Assembly: GCA_045544035.1 (NCBI GenBank)
Contig: JAZPYE010000016.1
Span: 1 to 64,000, forward strand
Direction: 5' to 3'
Length of the DNA: 64,000 nt
Origin: SIG587 sp045544035
Lineage (GTDB): Bacteria; Bacillota; Clostridia; Oscillospirales; Acutalibacteraceae
Part shown: piece after piece, positions 40,367 through 49,805 of the stretch
Layout of the letters: the number at the start of each line of letters is the position of its first letter
Position numbering within the stretch: the stretch's first letter is position 1
Translations under genes and position numbers: made by a program
The notes under the pieces: generated by a model
What the model was told of the DNA's origin: nothing
Seen by the model: the letters and a program-made list of their open reading frames with translations, nothing else
The model's database searches: none

Positions 40367-40931
40367 AATTTACCTCGGGAACATTCTGGGCCTCATCATC
40401 AGCCTCAAAATAATCGGCGGCGGTGAAGCCAAACATACCTGCAAAAATGTTGTTGGGGAATTTCTTTATTGCAGTGTTATAAACTTTTACTGCCTCGTTG
40501 TATCTGCCACGCTCAGTAGAAATGCGGTTTTCGGCGCCTGCAAGCTCATCCTGAAGGGCTATAAAGTTGGCATTTGACTTTAAATCAGGGTAGTTTTCAA
40601 CCACAACAAGAAGCCTTGAAATTGCACTGTCAAGCTCACCGTTTGCCTCACTTAATTCCTCGGGGGTTTTAGCACCCGAAAGGGCTGCTCTGGCATCTGC
40701 AATGGCGGTGTAAACACTCTCCTCGTGGGCGGCATAGCCCTTAACGGTGGAAACAAGGTTGGGAATTAAATCGCTGCGGCGCTGTAAAACGGTTTGCACC
40801 TGAGCAAATTTTTGGTCAACCCCTGCCTGTTTTTCAACAAGACCGTTGTAGGTGCCAACAAGAGATGCAATTATAGCAATAATTAAAACTGCAACAACTG
40901 CCAAAATTATCCATAGCTTTTTGTTTTTCAT
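40359..40931 (-). CDS. lemA: LemA family protein
   Basis: 190 residues. An N-terminal membrane helix (6-26) leads into the LemA helical bundle: NGLVEKQAGVDQKFAQVQTVLQRRSDLIPNLVSTVKGYAAHEE is the family signature. The soluble part is outside the cell in the usual topology. It overlaps the TPM gene by 8 bases and starts 14 bases after proS, so all are probably on one mRNA. Confidence 0.93.
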   Translation of the reverse strand: MKNKKLWIILAVVAVLIIAIIASLVGTYNGLVEKQAGVDQKFAQVQTVLQRRSDLIPNLVSTVKGYAAHEESVYTAIADARAALSGAKTPEELSEANGELDSAISRLLVVVENYPDLKSNANFIALQDELAGAENRISTERGRYNEAVKVYNTAIKKFPNNIFAGMFGFTAADYFEADDEAQNVPEVNFD

Positions 40932-40945
40932 AATTTTTCTCCTTT

Positions 40946-42382
40946 TTAATATGCCTTACCCCAGTAAAGCATTTTATCTGCCTTTTTGCCACAGCAAACG
41001 CAGGTCTCGGAAATAGTTTCCTGCTCAAAGGGAATGCAGCGTGAGGAAACACCTGCTGTTTCCTTAAGTTTTTCCTCACACGCTCTGTCGCCACACCACA
41101 TAGCCCTTATAAAACCGGGCTTGGTTTCAGCGATTTCGGTCATTTCTTCAAGATTTTTTGCATCATAAGTTGCGGTGTTTCTGTGCTCTAAGGCTTTACT
41201 GAACATTCCATCACGAACAGCGTTTAAGAGTCTCGGTATTTCGGTTTCAAGGTCGCAAAGTTTAACAACAACCTTTTCCCTGTTATCGCGGCGAACAACA
41301 ACGCACTCGCCGTTTTCAATGTCACGGGGACCGATTTCAATTCTAAGGGGCACGCCCTTCATTTCATATTCAGCAAACTTCCAGCCGGGTGACTGGTCGG
41401 AATTGTCAATTTTAGCACGACAAATCTTTTTAAGGCCCTCGTAAACCTCGGTTGCCTTTTCGGTAACTCCCGGTTTATGAGAGGCAATGGGAACAACAAC
41501 AACCTGGATGGGGGCAACTGCAGGTGGCAAAACAAGGCCGTTATCATCACCGTGGGTCATAATAATTGCGCCGATTAAACGGGTTGAAACACCCCAAGAG
41601 GTTTGGAAGGGTGTTGAAAGCTTGTTTTCTTTGTCGGTGTACTGAATACCGAATGCCTTTGCAAAGCCATCGCCAAAGAAATGGGAGGTGCCGCTTTGAA
41701 GTGCCTTACCATCGTGCATAAGGGCCTCAATGGTGTAGGTTTCAACTGCGCCTGCAAAACGCTCTTTTTCGGTTTTAATGCCCTTGATTACGGGGATTGC
41801 AAGGAACTCCTCTGCAAATTTTGCGTAAATATTAAGCATTTGTACCGTTTCTGCCTGAGCCTCCTCAGCGGTGGCGTGAATGGTGTGACCCTCCTGCCAA
41901 TGGAACTCGCGGGAGCGCAGGAAGGGGCGGGTGGTTTTTTCCCAGCGAACAACGCTGCACCACTGGTTGTAAAGCTTTGGTAAATCACGGTAAGAATGAA
42001 TAATGTTCTTATAGTGGTCACAGAAAAGGGTTTCAGAGGTGGGGCGAACGCAAAGGCGCTCCTCCAAAAGGTCGTTACCGCCGTGGGTAATCCAAGCGGC
42101 CTCGGGTGCGAAGCCCTCAACATGGTCCTTCTCGATTTGGAGCAGGCTTTCAGGGATAAACATGGGCATTGAAACATTTTCGTGACCCGTTTCCTTAAAC
42201 ATTCCATCTAAAATTTTCTGAATGTTCTCCCAAATTGCCCAACCGTAGGGGCGGATAATCATACAGCCCTTAACCGATGAATAGTCCATAAGCTCAGCCT
42301 TGGACACAACATCGGTATACCATTTTGCAAAATCCTCATCCATTGAGGTTATTGCCTTTACCATTTTATCGTTTTTTGCCAT
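40946..42382 (-). CDS. proS: Prolyl-tRNA synthetase, short archaeal/eukaryotic-like type
   Basis: 478 residues from ATG 42382 (GGTGAT upstream). Class II motifs: motif 1 MIIRPYGWAIWENIQ, motif 2 RPFLRSREFHWQEGHT and motif 3 near the HGDDNGLVLPPAVAP segment. It lacks the 180-residue bacterial editing insertion and ends with the zinc-bearing C-terminal domain (CGDRACEEKLKE, CVCCGKKADKMLYWGKAY). This ProS type is common in Clostridia. It lies between the aro genes and lemA. Confidence 0.95.
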   Translation of the reverse strand: MAKNDKMVKAITSMDEDFAKWYTDVVSKAELMDYSSVKGCMIIRPYGWAIWENIQKILDGMFKETGHENVSMPMFIPESLLQIEKDHVEGFAPEAAWITHGGNDLLEERLCVRPTSETLFCDHYKNIIHSYRDLPKLYNQWCSVVRWEKTTRPFLRSREFHWQEGHTIHATAEEAQAETVQMLNIYAKFAEEFLAIPVIKGIKTEKERFAGAVETYTIEALMHDGKALQSGTSHFFGDGFAKAFGIQYTDKENKLSTPFQTSWGVSTRLIGAIIMTHGDDNGLVLPPAVAPIQVVVVPIASHKPGVTEKATEVYEGLKKICRAKIDNSDQSPGWKFAEYEMKGVPLRIEIGPRDIENGECVVVRRDNREKVVVKLCDLETEIPRLLNAVRDGMFSKALEHRNTATYDAKNLEEMTEIAETKPGFIRAMWCGDRACEEKLKETAGVSSRCIPFEQETISETCVCCGKKADKMLYWGKAY

Positions 42383-42424
42383 TTTCAATCACCAAATTTG
42401 TTCTAAAATATTATGCTTTGCTTT

Positions 42425-43561
42425 TCAGCAATTATTTATATCAGTTTCGCTGTAGTTGCCAAGGAAGGTAAAATCGGGAAGCTCCTCAGCCAGTTCACAC
42501 AGCAGCTTTACCGTTTCATTTTCCTGAACCTTGCCAGAAAAGTCAAGGTAAAATTCATATTCAAATTTTCCGTTTCTTGCCGCGTGGGACTCAATTTTCG
42601 TAAGGTTAAGCCCATGGGAAGCAAAGCGGCTTAAAATTTTGTAAAGTGAACCCGTAACATGGGGCAGCATAAACACAACGCTTGCCCTGTTGCTGTTTTC
42701 GGGAATTATAAGCTTTTTGGAAATTACCACAAACCTTGTGCAGTTAACCTTAACGGTTTGAATGTTCTTTGCAAGAACGGTAAGGCCATAGCTCTCTGCC
42801 GCCTGGTATGAGCCGATTGCGGCACAGGTTTTATCCCCTTTTTCGGCAACGAATTTTGCCGCAAGCGCCGTGTTAGCATACTGCACAGGTGTAAAGCCGT
42901 GTTCTTTAATAAATGCCTCACTTTGGCTGAGCGCCTGGGAGTGGGAATAAACCGTTTTAATATCCTCAAGTTTGCTTCCCCGAACGCCCAAAAGGTTTTC
43001 GTTAACCCTGAGTACTGCGGAGCCCACAATAAAGTGGCGGTATTTAAGAATTAAATCGTAAACCTCATGAACTGAGCCTGCATTTGAGTTTTCAACCGGC
43101 ACAACACCAAAATCGGCCTCGCCGCTTTCAACGGCGGCAAAAACGCTTTCAAAACTTTCATAAAAACTCAGTTGCCCGTTTTCAAAGAGGTTTTTGGCAG
43201 CAAGGTGGGAAAAGGCGCCCTCGGTGCCCTGGCAGGCAATAACGCCGCCATCAGACACAGTGCTTGGGGCATTCAAAATCGCCTGACCTAAATGGGACTC
43301 TTTTTGCATTAGGTTGTGCTGGCGCTGCCTCGATACGCTCATAATCTCACGATAAACATCGCCAATGCTGTTGCCATGCTCACCGCCGAGCCCCACTACC
43401 TTTTCAATGATTTGCTGTTCTCTTTCGGAATTTAAAACCGGCAAATTATTCTTAATCTTATATTCTGCAACCTTAAGTGAGCAGTCAAAACGTTTTTTTA
43501 AAAGTTCTACAATGCCATCATCAATTTGGTCAATTTCCTCTCGGATTTCCTTTAAATCCAT
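42425..43561 (-). CDS. pheA: Bifunctional chorismate mutase / prephenate dehydratase
   Basis: 378 residues. An AroQ-type chorismate mutase (1-85; IREEIDQIDDGIVELLKKRFDCSLKVAEYK), a prephenate dehydratase (about 105-280; VIACQGTEGAFSHLAA, FGVVPVENSNAGSV, NCTRFVVIS) and an ACT domain (about 298-370; HVTGSLYKILSRFASHGLNLTKIESHAARNG) that senses Phe. It converts chorismate to phenylpyruvate and is feedback-inhibited. Its start overlaps the aroC stop by one base. Confidence 0.95.
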   Translation of the reverse strand: MDLKEIREEIDQIDDGIVELLKKRFDCSLKVAEYKIKNNLPVLNSEREQQIIEKVVGLGGEHGNSIGDVYREIMSVSRQRQHNLMQKESHLGQAILNAPSTVSDGGVIACQGTEGAFSHLAAKNLFENGQLSFYESFESVFAAVESGEADFGVVPVENSNAGSVHEVYDLILKYRHFIVGSAVLRVNENLLGVRGSKLEDIKTVYSHSQALSQSEAFIKEHGFTPVQYANTALAAKFVAEKGDKTCAAIGSYQAAESYGLTVLAKNIQTVKVNCTRFVVISKKLIIPENSNRASVVFMLPHVTGSLYKILSRFASHGLNLTKIESHAARNGKFEYEFYLDFSGKVQENETVKLLCELAEELPDFTFLGNYSETDINNC

Positions 43562-44652
43562 TAGAGCTTTCCCTCCCCTGCTAATATATCAGCAAGAGCG
43601 ACACAGAGCATTGCTTCAAGTGCGGGTAAAGCCCTTGGGACAATGCAGGGATCGTGCCTTCCCTCAACCGTTATAGTAACATTTTCTTTTGTCTTTAAAT
43701 TAACGGTTTGCTGAGGCTTTAAAATTGATGGAGTGGGTTTTAGGGCAACCCTTATGATAAGGGGCATTCCGTTTGTAATACCGCCGAAAATGCCGCCGCA
43801 ATTATTTGTTTTGGTTTTTATATCACCGTTTTCATCATAGTAAAGCTCATCGTTTGCCTGGTTTCCAAGCATTTCCGCAAAAGCTTCACCTGCGCCAAAG
43901 GAAACGGATTTAACTGCGGGAATACCATAAAGCGCCGAAGCGATTACATTTTCAATTCCCCTAAACATTGGGTTTCCAAGCCCTGCTGGAAGCCCTGTTA
44001 CGGCAATTTCTACCATACCGCCAACGCTGTCACAGTTTTGCCTCGCGGCCTCGATAACAGCGCGCATTTTTTCTTCCACGGTGCTATCCAAAACGGGGAA
44101 TGTGGATTTATTTAAAACAGAAAGTTCTTTAGCGCTAATGTTCACCTTGTCAAATTCGCTGTCATTGGCTGCACCAATTTTAAGAATGTGACCGCCCACC
44201 GTAATTCCCTTTTCCAAAAGTGCGGTGCGGCAAATGGTTCCAAGGGCAGTAATCGGGGCTGTGAGGCGACCCGAAAAATGACCGCCACCGCGAACATCGT
44301 TCATTCCACCGAATTTAACCGCTGCGGCATAGTCACTGTGGGATGGGCGGGGACAATCCCTTAAACTATCATAGTTTTTGGAAATTGTGTCACCGTTTCT
44401 TATGATAAGAGCAAGAGGGGCGCCTGTGGTTTTGCCATCAAGCACGCCTGCTAAAATTTCAAACTCATCCTTCTCCTTGCGCGGTGTAGCAGTTTTATCC
44501 CTGCCAGGGGCACGGCGAAGGCGCTGAATTTCCATTTCATCAAAATCAATTTTAACACCTGCGGGGAGCCCTGTAAGCACGCCGCCAATGGCTGCGCCGT
44601 GGCTTTCGCCGAAGATGCTCAAAACGATTTTCTCGCCGAAATTAGAATTCAT
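43561..44652 (-). CDS. aroC: Chorismate synthase
   Basis: 363 residues. Family landmarks: FGESHGAAIGGVLTGLPAG, RRAPGRDKTATPRKEKDEFEILAGV, RPSHSDYAAAVKFGG, VRGGGHFSGRLTAPI and a final RHDPCIVPRALPALEAM. It makes chorismate from EPSP using reduced FMN. No flavin reductase domain is fused, so a separate flavin reductase must supply FMNH2. The start codon sits 11 bases inside the end of aroA, implying translational coupling. Confidence 0.97.
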   Translation of the reverse strand: MNSNFGEKIVLSIFGESHGAAIGGVLTGLPAGVKIDFDEMEIQRLRRAPGRDKTATPRKEKDEFEILAGVLDGKTTGAPLALIIRNGDTISKNYDSLRDCPRPSHSDYAAAVKFGGMNDVRGGGHFSGRLTAPITALGTICRTALLEKGITVGGHILKIGAANDSEFDKVNISAKELSVLNKSTFPVLDSTVEEKMRAVIEAARQNCDSVGGMVEIAVTGLPAGLGNPMFRGIENVIASALYGIPAVKSVSFGAGEAFAEMLGNQANDELYYDENGDIKTKTNNCGGIFGGITNGMPLIIRVALKPTPSILKPQQTVNLKTKENVTITVEGRHDPCIVPRALPALEAMLCVALADILAGEGKL

Positions 44653-45895
44653 TTACCTTTCCTCCGATTTTTGAGAAATCCCTGAAAAATTCAGGATAAG
44701 ATTTTCCGACAGCCTCGCTATGCGAAATTACGGTTTCGCCCTGTGCAAAGGAAGCTGCCACCGAAAATGCCATAACAATGCGGTGGTCGTTTGCGCCATC
44801 TACACTGCCGCCAAAAACATTACCGCCAACAATGGTAATGCTGTCTTTTCCTTCGGTAACGCTAACGCCCATTGCTTTAAGGGCGGCGCACACGGTAGCA
44901 ATTCTGTCGCTTTCTTTAAGGCGTAGTCTTGCGGCTCCCGTAATTTTGGTTTCGCCCTTTGCAAAGGCGGCGGTTGCCGCAATGGCGGGCACCATATCGG
45001 GAATTTGCTCGGCACAAACCGTGATTCCGCGAAGTTCTTTACCCTTTTTAACAAAAAGTGTATCGCTTACAATAGAAATTTCCGCTCCAAATGCGGCAAA
45101 GACATCAAGGGCTGCCATATCGCCCTGGGTTGAGGCAAAGTTAAGACCGCTAAGAGCAACCTCGCCGCCAAGCGCCGCCGCCGACATAAAGAATGCCGCC
45201 GCCGACCAATCGGCCTCAATTTTAACCTTTTGGGGTATGTATTTTTGTCCACCCCTTAAAAAATATCCCTTTTCGGTTTTTTCAACCTTAACGCCGAACT
45301 CGTTCATAACGGCAATGGTCATATCAACATAAGGTTCCGATTCAAGTTTACCTTTAATTTCCACCGCGACATCACAGCCCATTAAAGGTGCGGCCATTAA
45401 AATGCCGCTTATGTATTGCGAACTGACATTGCCGGGCAGGGTGAAATGTTCACCTTTAAAACGACCGCTTATGTCAATTGGCAGTTTGTTGCTGCCGCAG
45501 GTAACGCCATTTTGCCGAAGAACCTGGCAAAGGCAGTCAAAGGGGCGTCTAGGAAGCCTGCCCTCACCGATAAACTGTGCATCGACCCCAAGGGCCGCCG
45601 CAACAGGCAGCAAAAACCTTGCGGTTGAGCCCGATTCAAAGCAGTTTAGCTTTACGCCGCTTTTGGGATTTATTCCCTGCACTGTGTAACCCGTTTTTCC
45701 CTCTTTAATTTGGGCGCCAAGCGCCTTTAAGGCACAAACGGTGGCATAAATATCACGAGAGGTGCAAAAGGGTTTTATCTCACTCTTTCCCCCTGCCAGC
45801 GCCGCGCAAATAAGAACACGGTGGGCAACGCTCTTTGAGGCGGGCAAATTTACCTTGCCGCAAAGAGCACTTGGGGAAATTCTAACATTACTCAT
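44642..45895 (-). CDS. aroA: 5-enolpyruvylshikimate-3-phosphate synthase (EPSP synthase)
   Basis: 417 residues. Both six-fold-repeat domains are visible: LPASKSVAHRVLICAALAGG, FESGSTARFLLPVAAALG, GEGRLPRRPFDCL, QYISGILMAAPLMG, KIEADWSAAAFFMSAAAL, IPDMVPAIAATAAFAKG, RLKESDRIATVCAALKAMG and DHRIVMAFSVAA. It joins PEP to shikimate-3-phosphate. The SKSVAHRV variant at the PEP loop (usually SKSxTxRxL) is a mild departure. It lies three bases downstream of aroB and overlaps aroC. Confidence 0.97.
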   Translation of the reverse strand: MSNVRISPSALCGKVNLPASKSVAHRVLICAALAGGKSEIKPFCTSRDIYATVCALKALGAQIKEGKTGYTVQGINPKSGVKLNCFESGSTARFLLPVAAALGVDAQFIGEGRLPRRPFDCLCQVLRQNGVTCGSNKLPIDISGRFKGEHFTLPGNVSSQYISGILMAAPLMGCDVAVEIKGKLESEPYVDMTIAVMNEFGVKVEKTEKGYFLRGGQKYIPQKVKIEADWSAAAFFMSAAALGGEVALSGLNFASTQGDMAALDVFAAFGAEISIVSDTLFVKKGKELRGITVCAEQIPDMVPAIAATAAFAKGETKITGAARLRLKESDRIATVCAALKAMGVSVTEGKDSITIVGGNVFGGSVDGANDHRIVMAFSVAASFAQGETVISHSEAVGKSYPEFFRDFSKIGGKVNEF

Positions 45896-45898
45896 TTT

Positions 45899-46948
45899 TT
45901 AAACTCCGAAAAAACTTTCTAATTCCCCAAGGGGAATTTTGTGAACATAGGCCTTGCCGATTTCACTGAGTAAAACAAGATTTATAAACTCAGTGGTTGA
46001 TTTTTTATCCCTGCGGCAAAGGGCAAGAAGCTCATTTAGAGGTGCATCAACCTGAGTTTTAAGGTTAAATTCCTTTAAAAGGCACTGGATTTTTTGGGCC
46101 GTTCCTGCCTTTGTAAGGCCCTTTTGTTCGGCCGCCTTAGTTATCATAAGCATTCCAATGCCAACGGCCTCGCCGTGGGTTATGCCTTTAAAATCATAAT
46201 AAAGTTCAATAGCGTGGCCCAAGGTGTGGCCAAAATTAAGAAGGCGCCTTTCACCTGCCTCTTTAAAATCATTTTCAACAACCTGCCTTTTAATGTTAAC
46301 GCAAGAATAAATGATTTTTTCAAGGCTTAAATCAGAGCCCTCGGCTGAAAGACAGTTAAAGAGTTTTTCATCCTTTATAGCGCCTGTCTTAATAACCTCG
46401 CCCATTCCATCACAAAAAAATTCCGAAGGCAGGGTGTCAAGGGTTGCAGTGTCAATTAAAACAAGGCGTGGGTTGTGAAACGCACCTACAAGATTTTTGC
46501 CGAAAGGCAGGTCACAGCCTGTTTTTCCGCCAACAGAAGAATCAACCTGAGAAAGAAGTGATGTGGGGATTTGAATAAAATCAATGCCGCGAAGGTAAAT
46601 TGATGCGGCAAAGCCAACCATATCACCGGTAACGCCACCGCCCACCGCAATAACCATATCCTCTCTGGTGAGTCCAAATCGGCACATTGCATCAAGCATC
46701 GAGGAAACGGTTTGGAGGGTTTTGTTTTCCTCCCCTGCAGGGAAGGTGAAAAGGGAGGCGTTAAAATTCTCTTTTTCCAATGCGAAAACAATCTTTTTCG
46801 CATAAAGAGGGGCAACATTGCTGTCGGAAATAACAAGAATTTTTTTAGCCTTTGTAAGTGGTTTTATAAAATCACAGCACTGCCCCAAAATATCTCGGTC
46901 AATTAAAATATCATAAGGGGTGGATGCCTCAACCGTCATTTTAAGCAT
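45899..46948 (-). CDS. aroB: 3-dehydroquinate synthase
   Basis: 349 residues. NAD-binding and metal motifs: ISDSNVAPLYAKKI, GEENKTLQTVSSMLDAM, VAVGGGVTGDMVGFAASIYLRGIDFIQIPTSLLSQVDSSVGGKTG, NLVGAFHNPRLVLID, RRLLNFGHTLGHAIE (zinc His) and ITHGEAVGIGM. It closes DAHP into the 3-dehydroquinate ring. AGGAG lies 11 bases before ATG 46948. Fifth-to-third gene order aroF-aroB-aroA-aroC-pheA follows the pathway. Confidence 0.97.
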   Translation of the reverse strand: MLKMTVEASTPYDILIDRDILGQCCDFIKPLTKAKKILVISDSNVAPLYAKKIVFALEKENFNASLFTFPAGEENKTLQTVSSMLDAMCRFGLTREDMVIAVGGGVTGDMVGFAASIYLRGIDFIQIPTSLLSQVDSSVGGKTGCDLPFGKNLVGAFHNPRLVLIDTATLDTLPSEFFCDGMGEVIKTGAIKDEKLFNCLSAEGSDLSLEKIIYSCVNIKRQVVENDFKEAGERRLLNFGHTLGHAIELYYDFKGITHGEAVGIGMLMITKAAEQKGLTKAGTAQKIQCLLKEFNLKTQVDAPLNELLALCRRDKKSTTEFINLVLLSEIGKAYVHKIPLGELESFFGV

Positions 46949-46962
46949 AAAATTTATTGCTC

Positions 46963-47964
46963 CTAAATATTATTTTTAACAGCACTGAGTTTTTTTGCCA
47001 AGGTGTCAAAGGTTTTGGGTGTGATAGACTGTGCGCCATCGCAAAGGGCGTGGGCAGGGTCGTTATGCACCTCAATAATAAGTCCATCAGCACCTGCGGC
47101 AACGGCCGCAAGGCAAAGGGGCTCAACCAGCCAAGAAATACCGCCCGAATGACTTGGGTCAACCACAACGGGCAGGTGGGAAAGCTTTTTGAAAATAGGG
47201 ATTGCCGAAATATCAAGGGTGTTTCTTGTGTAGGTTTCGAAGGTGCGAACACCTCTTTCGCAAAGGATAACCTTATCATTGCCCTGGCTCATAATGTATT
47301 CAGCGCTCATAAGGGTTTCCTCAACCGTGTTTGCAAGACCGCGCTTTAAAAGAATTGGCTTTTTGGTTTTACCAAGCTCCTTTAAAAGCTCAAAGTTTTG
47401 CATGTTACGGGCGCCCACCTGAATAACATCCACATCCTCAAAAAGGTCAAGGTGAGCGATGCTCATAATTTCAGTTACAATGGGAAGGCCCGTTTCTTTC
47501 TTTGCCTCAAGCAGTAGTTCAATGCCCTCACCACGAAGACCCTGGAAGGCGTAAGGCGAGGTTCTGGGTTTAAATGCGCCGCCGCGCAAAAAGCCTGCGC
47601 CGCTTTTCTTTACCGCCTTGGCAATACCTGTTATTTGCTCCTTGCTTTCAACCGAGCAGGGGCCTGCAATAAGGCTTAAATTGCCATCGCCGATTTTGCT
47701 GTTTCCAACGGTAATAACTGTGTTTTGCGGGTGGAAAGCACGGTTGGCCTTTTTATAAGGCTCCTGAACGCGCTTAACACTTTCAACGATTTCCTTGGCC
47801 TGCAAGGCCTCGGAATCAATAAGGTGTGTGTCACCTAGCAGACCGAGAACGGTGGAATGTGTACCACGCCAGGTGTTAACCTTAATGTCATATTTTTCGG
47901 TGAGCAGGTTTGAAAAATTTAAAATCTGTTCATCAGAAACATTTGATTTTAAAACAATAATCAT
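46963..47964 (-). CDS. aroF: DAHP synthase with N-terminal ferredoxin-like regulatory domain
   Basis: 333 residues. Residues 1-65 form a ferredoxin-like (FL) domain as in Thermotoga-type DAHP synthases, where it gives feedback inhibition by tyrosine or phenylalanine. The class I-beta barrel follows: LIAGPCSVESKEQI, LRGGAFKPRTSPYAFQGL, VTEIMSIAHLDLFE, VIQVGARNMQNFELL, ILLKRGLANTVEE, LCERGVRTFE and VVVDPSHSGG. It makes the first committed compound from PEP and erythrose-4-phosphate. Confidence 0.96.
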   Translation of the reverse strand: MIIVLKSNVSDEQILNFSNLLTEKYDIKVNTWRGTHSTVLGLLGDTHLIDSEALQAKEIVESVKRVQEPYKKANRAFHPQNTVITVGNSKIGDGNLSLIAGPCSVESKEQITGIAKAVKKSGAGFLRGGAFKPRTSPYAFQGLRGEGIELLLEAKKETGLPIVTEIMSIAHLDLFEDVDVIQVGARNMQNFELLKELGKTKKPILLKRGLANTVEETLMSAEYIMSQGNDKVILCERGVRTFETYTRNTLDISAIPIFKKLSHLPVVVDPSHSGGISWLVEPLCLAAVAAGADGLIIEVHNDPAHALCDGAQSITPKTFDTLAKKLSAVKNNI

Positions 47965-48021
47965 AAACGTTTCGCTCCTAGGGAAATAGTTAACTTATAT
48001 ATTATAATACTTAATAATAAA

Positions 48022-49359
48022 TTATTCAAGGTTGTTGTAGGCAGAAATTACATTTTTTACTATATTTTCGGGGGTTTCAAGGGCATTTACCTTGAAATTT
48101 GCCACGCTTTCGTAAATTCCTTTTCGCTCTCTCATAAGTTTTGCAATTTTTTCCTCAGGGTTATCGCCTTTAAGAAGCGGGCGTGTTGTGTCGTTTTTAA
48201 GGCGCTCAAAAACACATTCGGGGGTTACATCAAGATAAACTGTTAAGGCGTTTTTGAAAAACTCCTGGCATTTGCAATAAATTGGCAGGCCACCACCGCA
48301 GGAAATAACCCTGCCACTGCCCTTTGAAAGCTCAAGGGCAAGCTCATTTTCTGCCCTTCTAAACTCCGCTTCACCAAATCGCTTGAAGATTTCCGAAATG
48401 GTCATTTTGTACCTTTGCTCAATAAGGCTATCGGTGTCAACAAACTCCATATTAAGTGTCTTTGCAAGAAGCTTTGAAACGGTGGTTTTGCCGCTTCCCA
48501 TAAAGCCCACAAGAACAATGTTTTTATCCCTGCTGTTAAGCTTTTTTTCGGCGGCTAAGGTAACGCTTTTAATCTGCTCATGGGTAAAGGAAACATCGCA
48601 CCAAATGCTTTGTGCCTTGGCAGCTTGAGCTACCAGCATTGAAAGGCCGTTTGAAAAGCGTTTTCCCTGCTCCTTAGCGTAGCTTAAAAGCAGAGTTTCG
48701 GTGGGATTATAAATGGTATCAAAAACCGCATCAAAGCAGTCTACCTGCTCTTTTGTAAGCGGTGATTTATCACAGTTTGGAAACATTCCAACAGGGGTGG
48801 CATTAACAAACAAATCATAATGCCCCTCTATTTCATTTTCCTCGATAACGGGAATTTGAACGCCAAATTTTTCCTGAAGTTCCAAAACAAGCCCATTTGC
48901 ACGAAAACGACTTCCCCTTCTTGTGCAAAAGGTAACGGCGCAGTTTTTCTCAAGCGCGCAGTAGGAAATGGTGCGTGCAACACCGCCGTAGCCATAAATC
49001 AGCACACTGCCGCAAAGAGGGATGCCCGCCATCTCAAAACCCTTTAAAAAGCCGAAGCCATCGGTGTTAAAGCCTACAAGTCGACCGTTTTCGTTTTTAA
49101 CGGTGTTAACGGCACCGCAGGCTGCGGCGGTGGAATCAAGGTCGTCAAGATATTTTATGATGGTTTGCTTGTGAGGAAGGGTGATGTTAAAGCCGTGAAG
49201 TTCTTTTAAAAAGGCAATTTTTTCATCAAACTGCTCGGTAGGAAAAGAAAAAATTGAATAATTGGCACAAATTTGGTTCATTTCAAAAAGCCTTTTGTGA
49301 ATGAATGGGGATAAGGAATGGGAAAGCGGGAAACCAATGAGACCCAGCGACTTTTTCAC
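48022..49359 (-). CDS. aroEK: Shikimate dehydrogenase-shikimate kinase fusion
   Basis: 445 residues from a GTG start (AAAGGTG upstream). Residues 1-270 are shikimate dehydrogenase (GLIGFPLSHSLSPFIHKRLFE, FNITLPHKQTIIKYLDDL, AVNTVKNENGRLVGFNTDGFGFL, LIYGYGGVARTI). Residues about 278-445 are shikimate kinase (VLVGFMGSGKTTVSKLLAK, FVDTDSLIEQ, FRRAE, VISCGGGLPI). The two consecutive pathway steps are joined in one chain. The first gene of the aro operon; the 3-dehydroquinate dehydratase that should act just before it is not in the window. Confidence 0.95.
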   Translation of the reverse strand: MKKSLGLIGFPLSHSLSPFIHKRLFEMNQICANYSIFSFPTEQFDEKIAFLKELHGFNITLPHKQTIIKYLDDLDSTAAACGAVNTVKNENGRLVGFNTDGFGFLKGFEMAGIPLCGSVLIYGYGGVARTISYCALEKNCAVTFCTRRGSRFRANGLVLELQEKFGVQIPVIEENEIEGHYDLFVNATPVGMFPNCDKSPLTKEQVDCFDAVFDTIYNPTETLLLSYAKEQGKRFSNGLSMLVAQAAKAQSIWCDVSFTHEQIKSVTLAAEKKLNSRDKNIVLVGFMGSGKTTVSKLLAKTLNMEFVDTDSLIEQRYKMTISEIFKRFGEAEFRRAENELALELSKGSGRVISCGGGLPIYCKCQEFFKNALTVYLDVTPECVFERLKNDTTRPLLKGDNPEEKIAKLMRERKGIYESVANFKVNALETPENIVKNVISAYNNLE

Positions 49360-49421
49360 TTTTAATCACCTTTCCTTTCTTTTAACTTAATTCGATTTTT
49401 ATCGACAAAAAAATTCTTTAC

Positions 49422-49450
49422 TTGACTTATTGGCAAAATTATTGTATCTT
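49422..49450 (+). promoter_or_regulatory. Promoter of acpP
   Basis: TTGACT (49422-49427), 17 bases, TATCTT (49445-49450), in the divergent gap between aroEK and acpP. The opposing aroEK promoter could not be fixed with confidence. Confidence 0.6.
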
Positions 49451-49522
49451 AATAATTACAAATATACCATATTTGTTTTTTTATGTCTACTTTAAATGCT
49501 AATTTTTTTTGGAGGTTTTTTT

Positions 49523-49750
49523 ATGGTATTTGATAAAATCAGAGAGATTTTAGCTGACCAACTTGATGCAAATGCTGATGAGATGACAATGGACACCCGC
49601 ATCGCCGAGGACCTTGGCGCTGACAGTCTTGATGTTGTTGAAATGCTTATGAGTGTTGAAGATGAATTCGGCCTTGAAATTCCCGATGATGCCATTGAAG
49701 ATTTAAAGACCATCGGCAATGTAGTTCAGTACATTGAGAGCAAAAAATAA
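49523..49750 (+). CDS. acpP: Acyl carrier protein
   Basis: 75 residues from ATG 49523, with GGAGG 7 bases upstream. LGADSLDVVEMLM holds the Ser that takes 4'-phosphopantetheine, and the acidic helix II (DEFGLEIPDDAIEDLKTIGNVVQYIE) is typical of fatty-acid ACPs. Here it is monocistronic and away from any fab gene, so it may be either the main ACP or an additional copy. Confidence 0.95.
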   Translation: MVFDKIREILADQLDANADEMTMDTRIAEDLGADSLDVVEMLMSVEDEFGLEIPDDAIEDLKTIGNVVQYIESKK

Positions 49751-49770
49751 ACATAATAAACATAAATTTA

Positions 49771-49805
49771 AGACTCCGTTTCAAACCGAAACGGAGCCTT
49801 TTTTT
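49771..49805. terminator. Shared terminator of acpP and the sortase operon
   Basis: GACTCCGTTTC and GAAACGGAGCC pair over a short loop, with T7 on the plus side. It overlaps the stop region of the convergent minus-strand gene. Confidence 0.85.
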
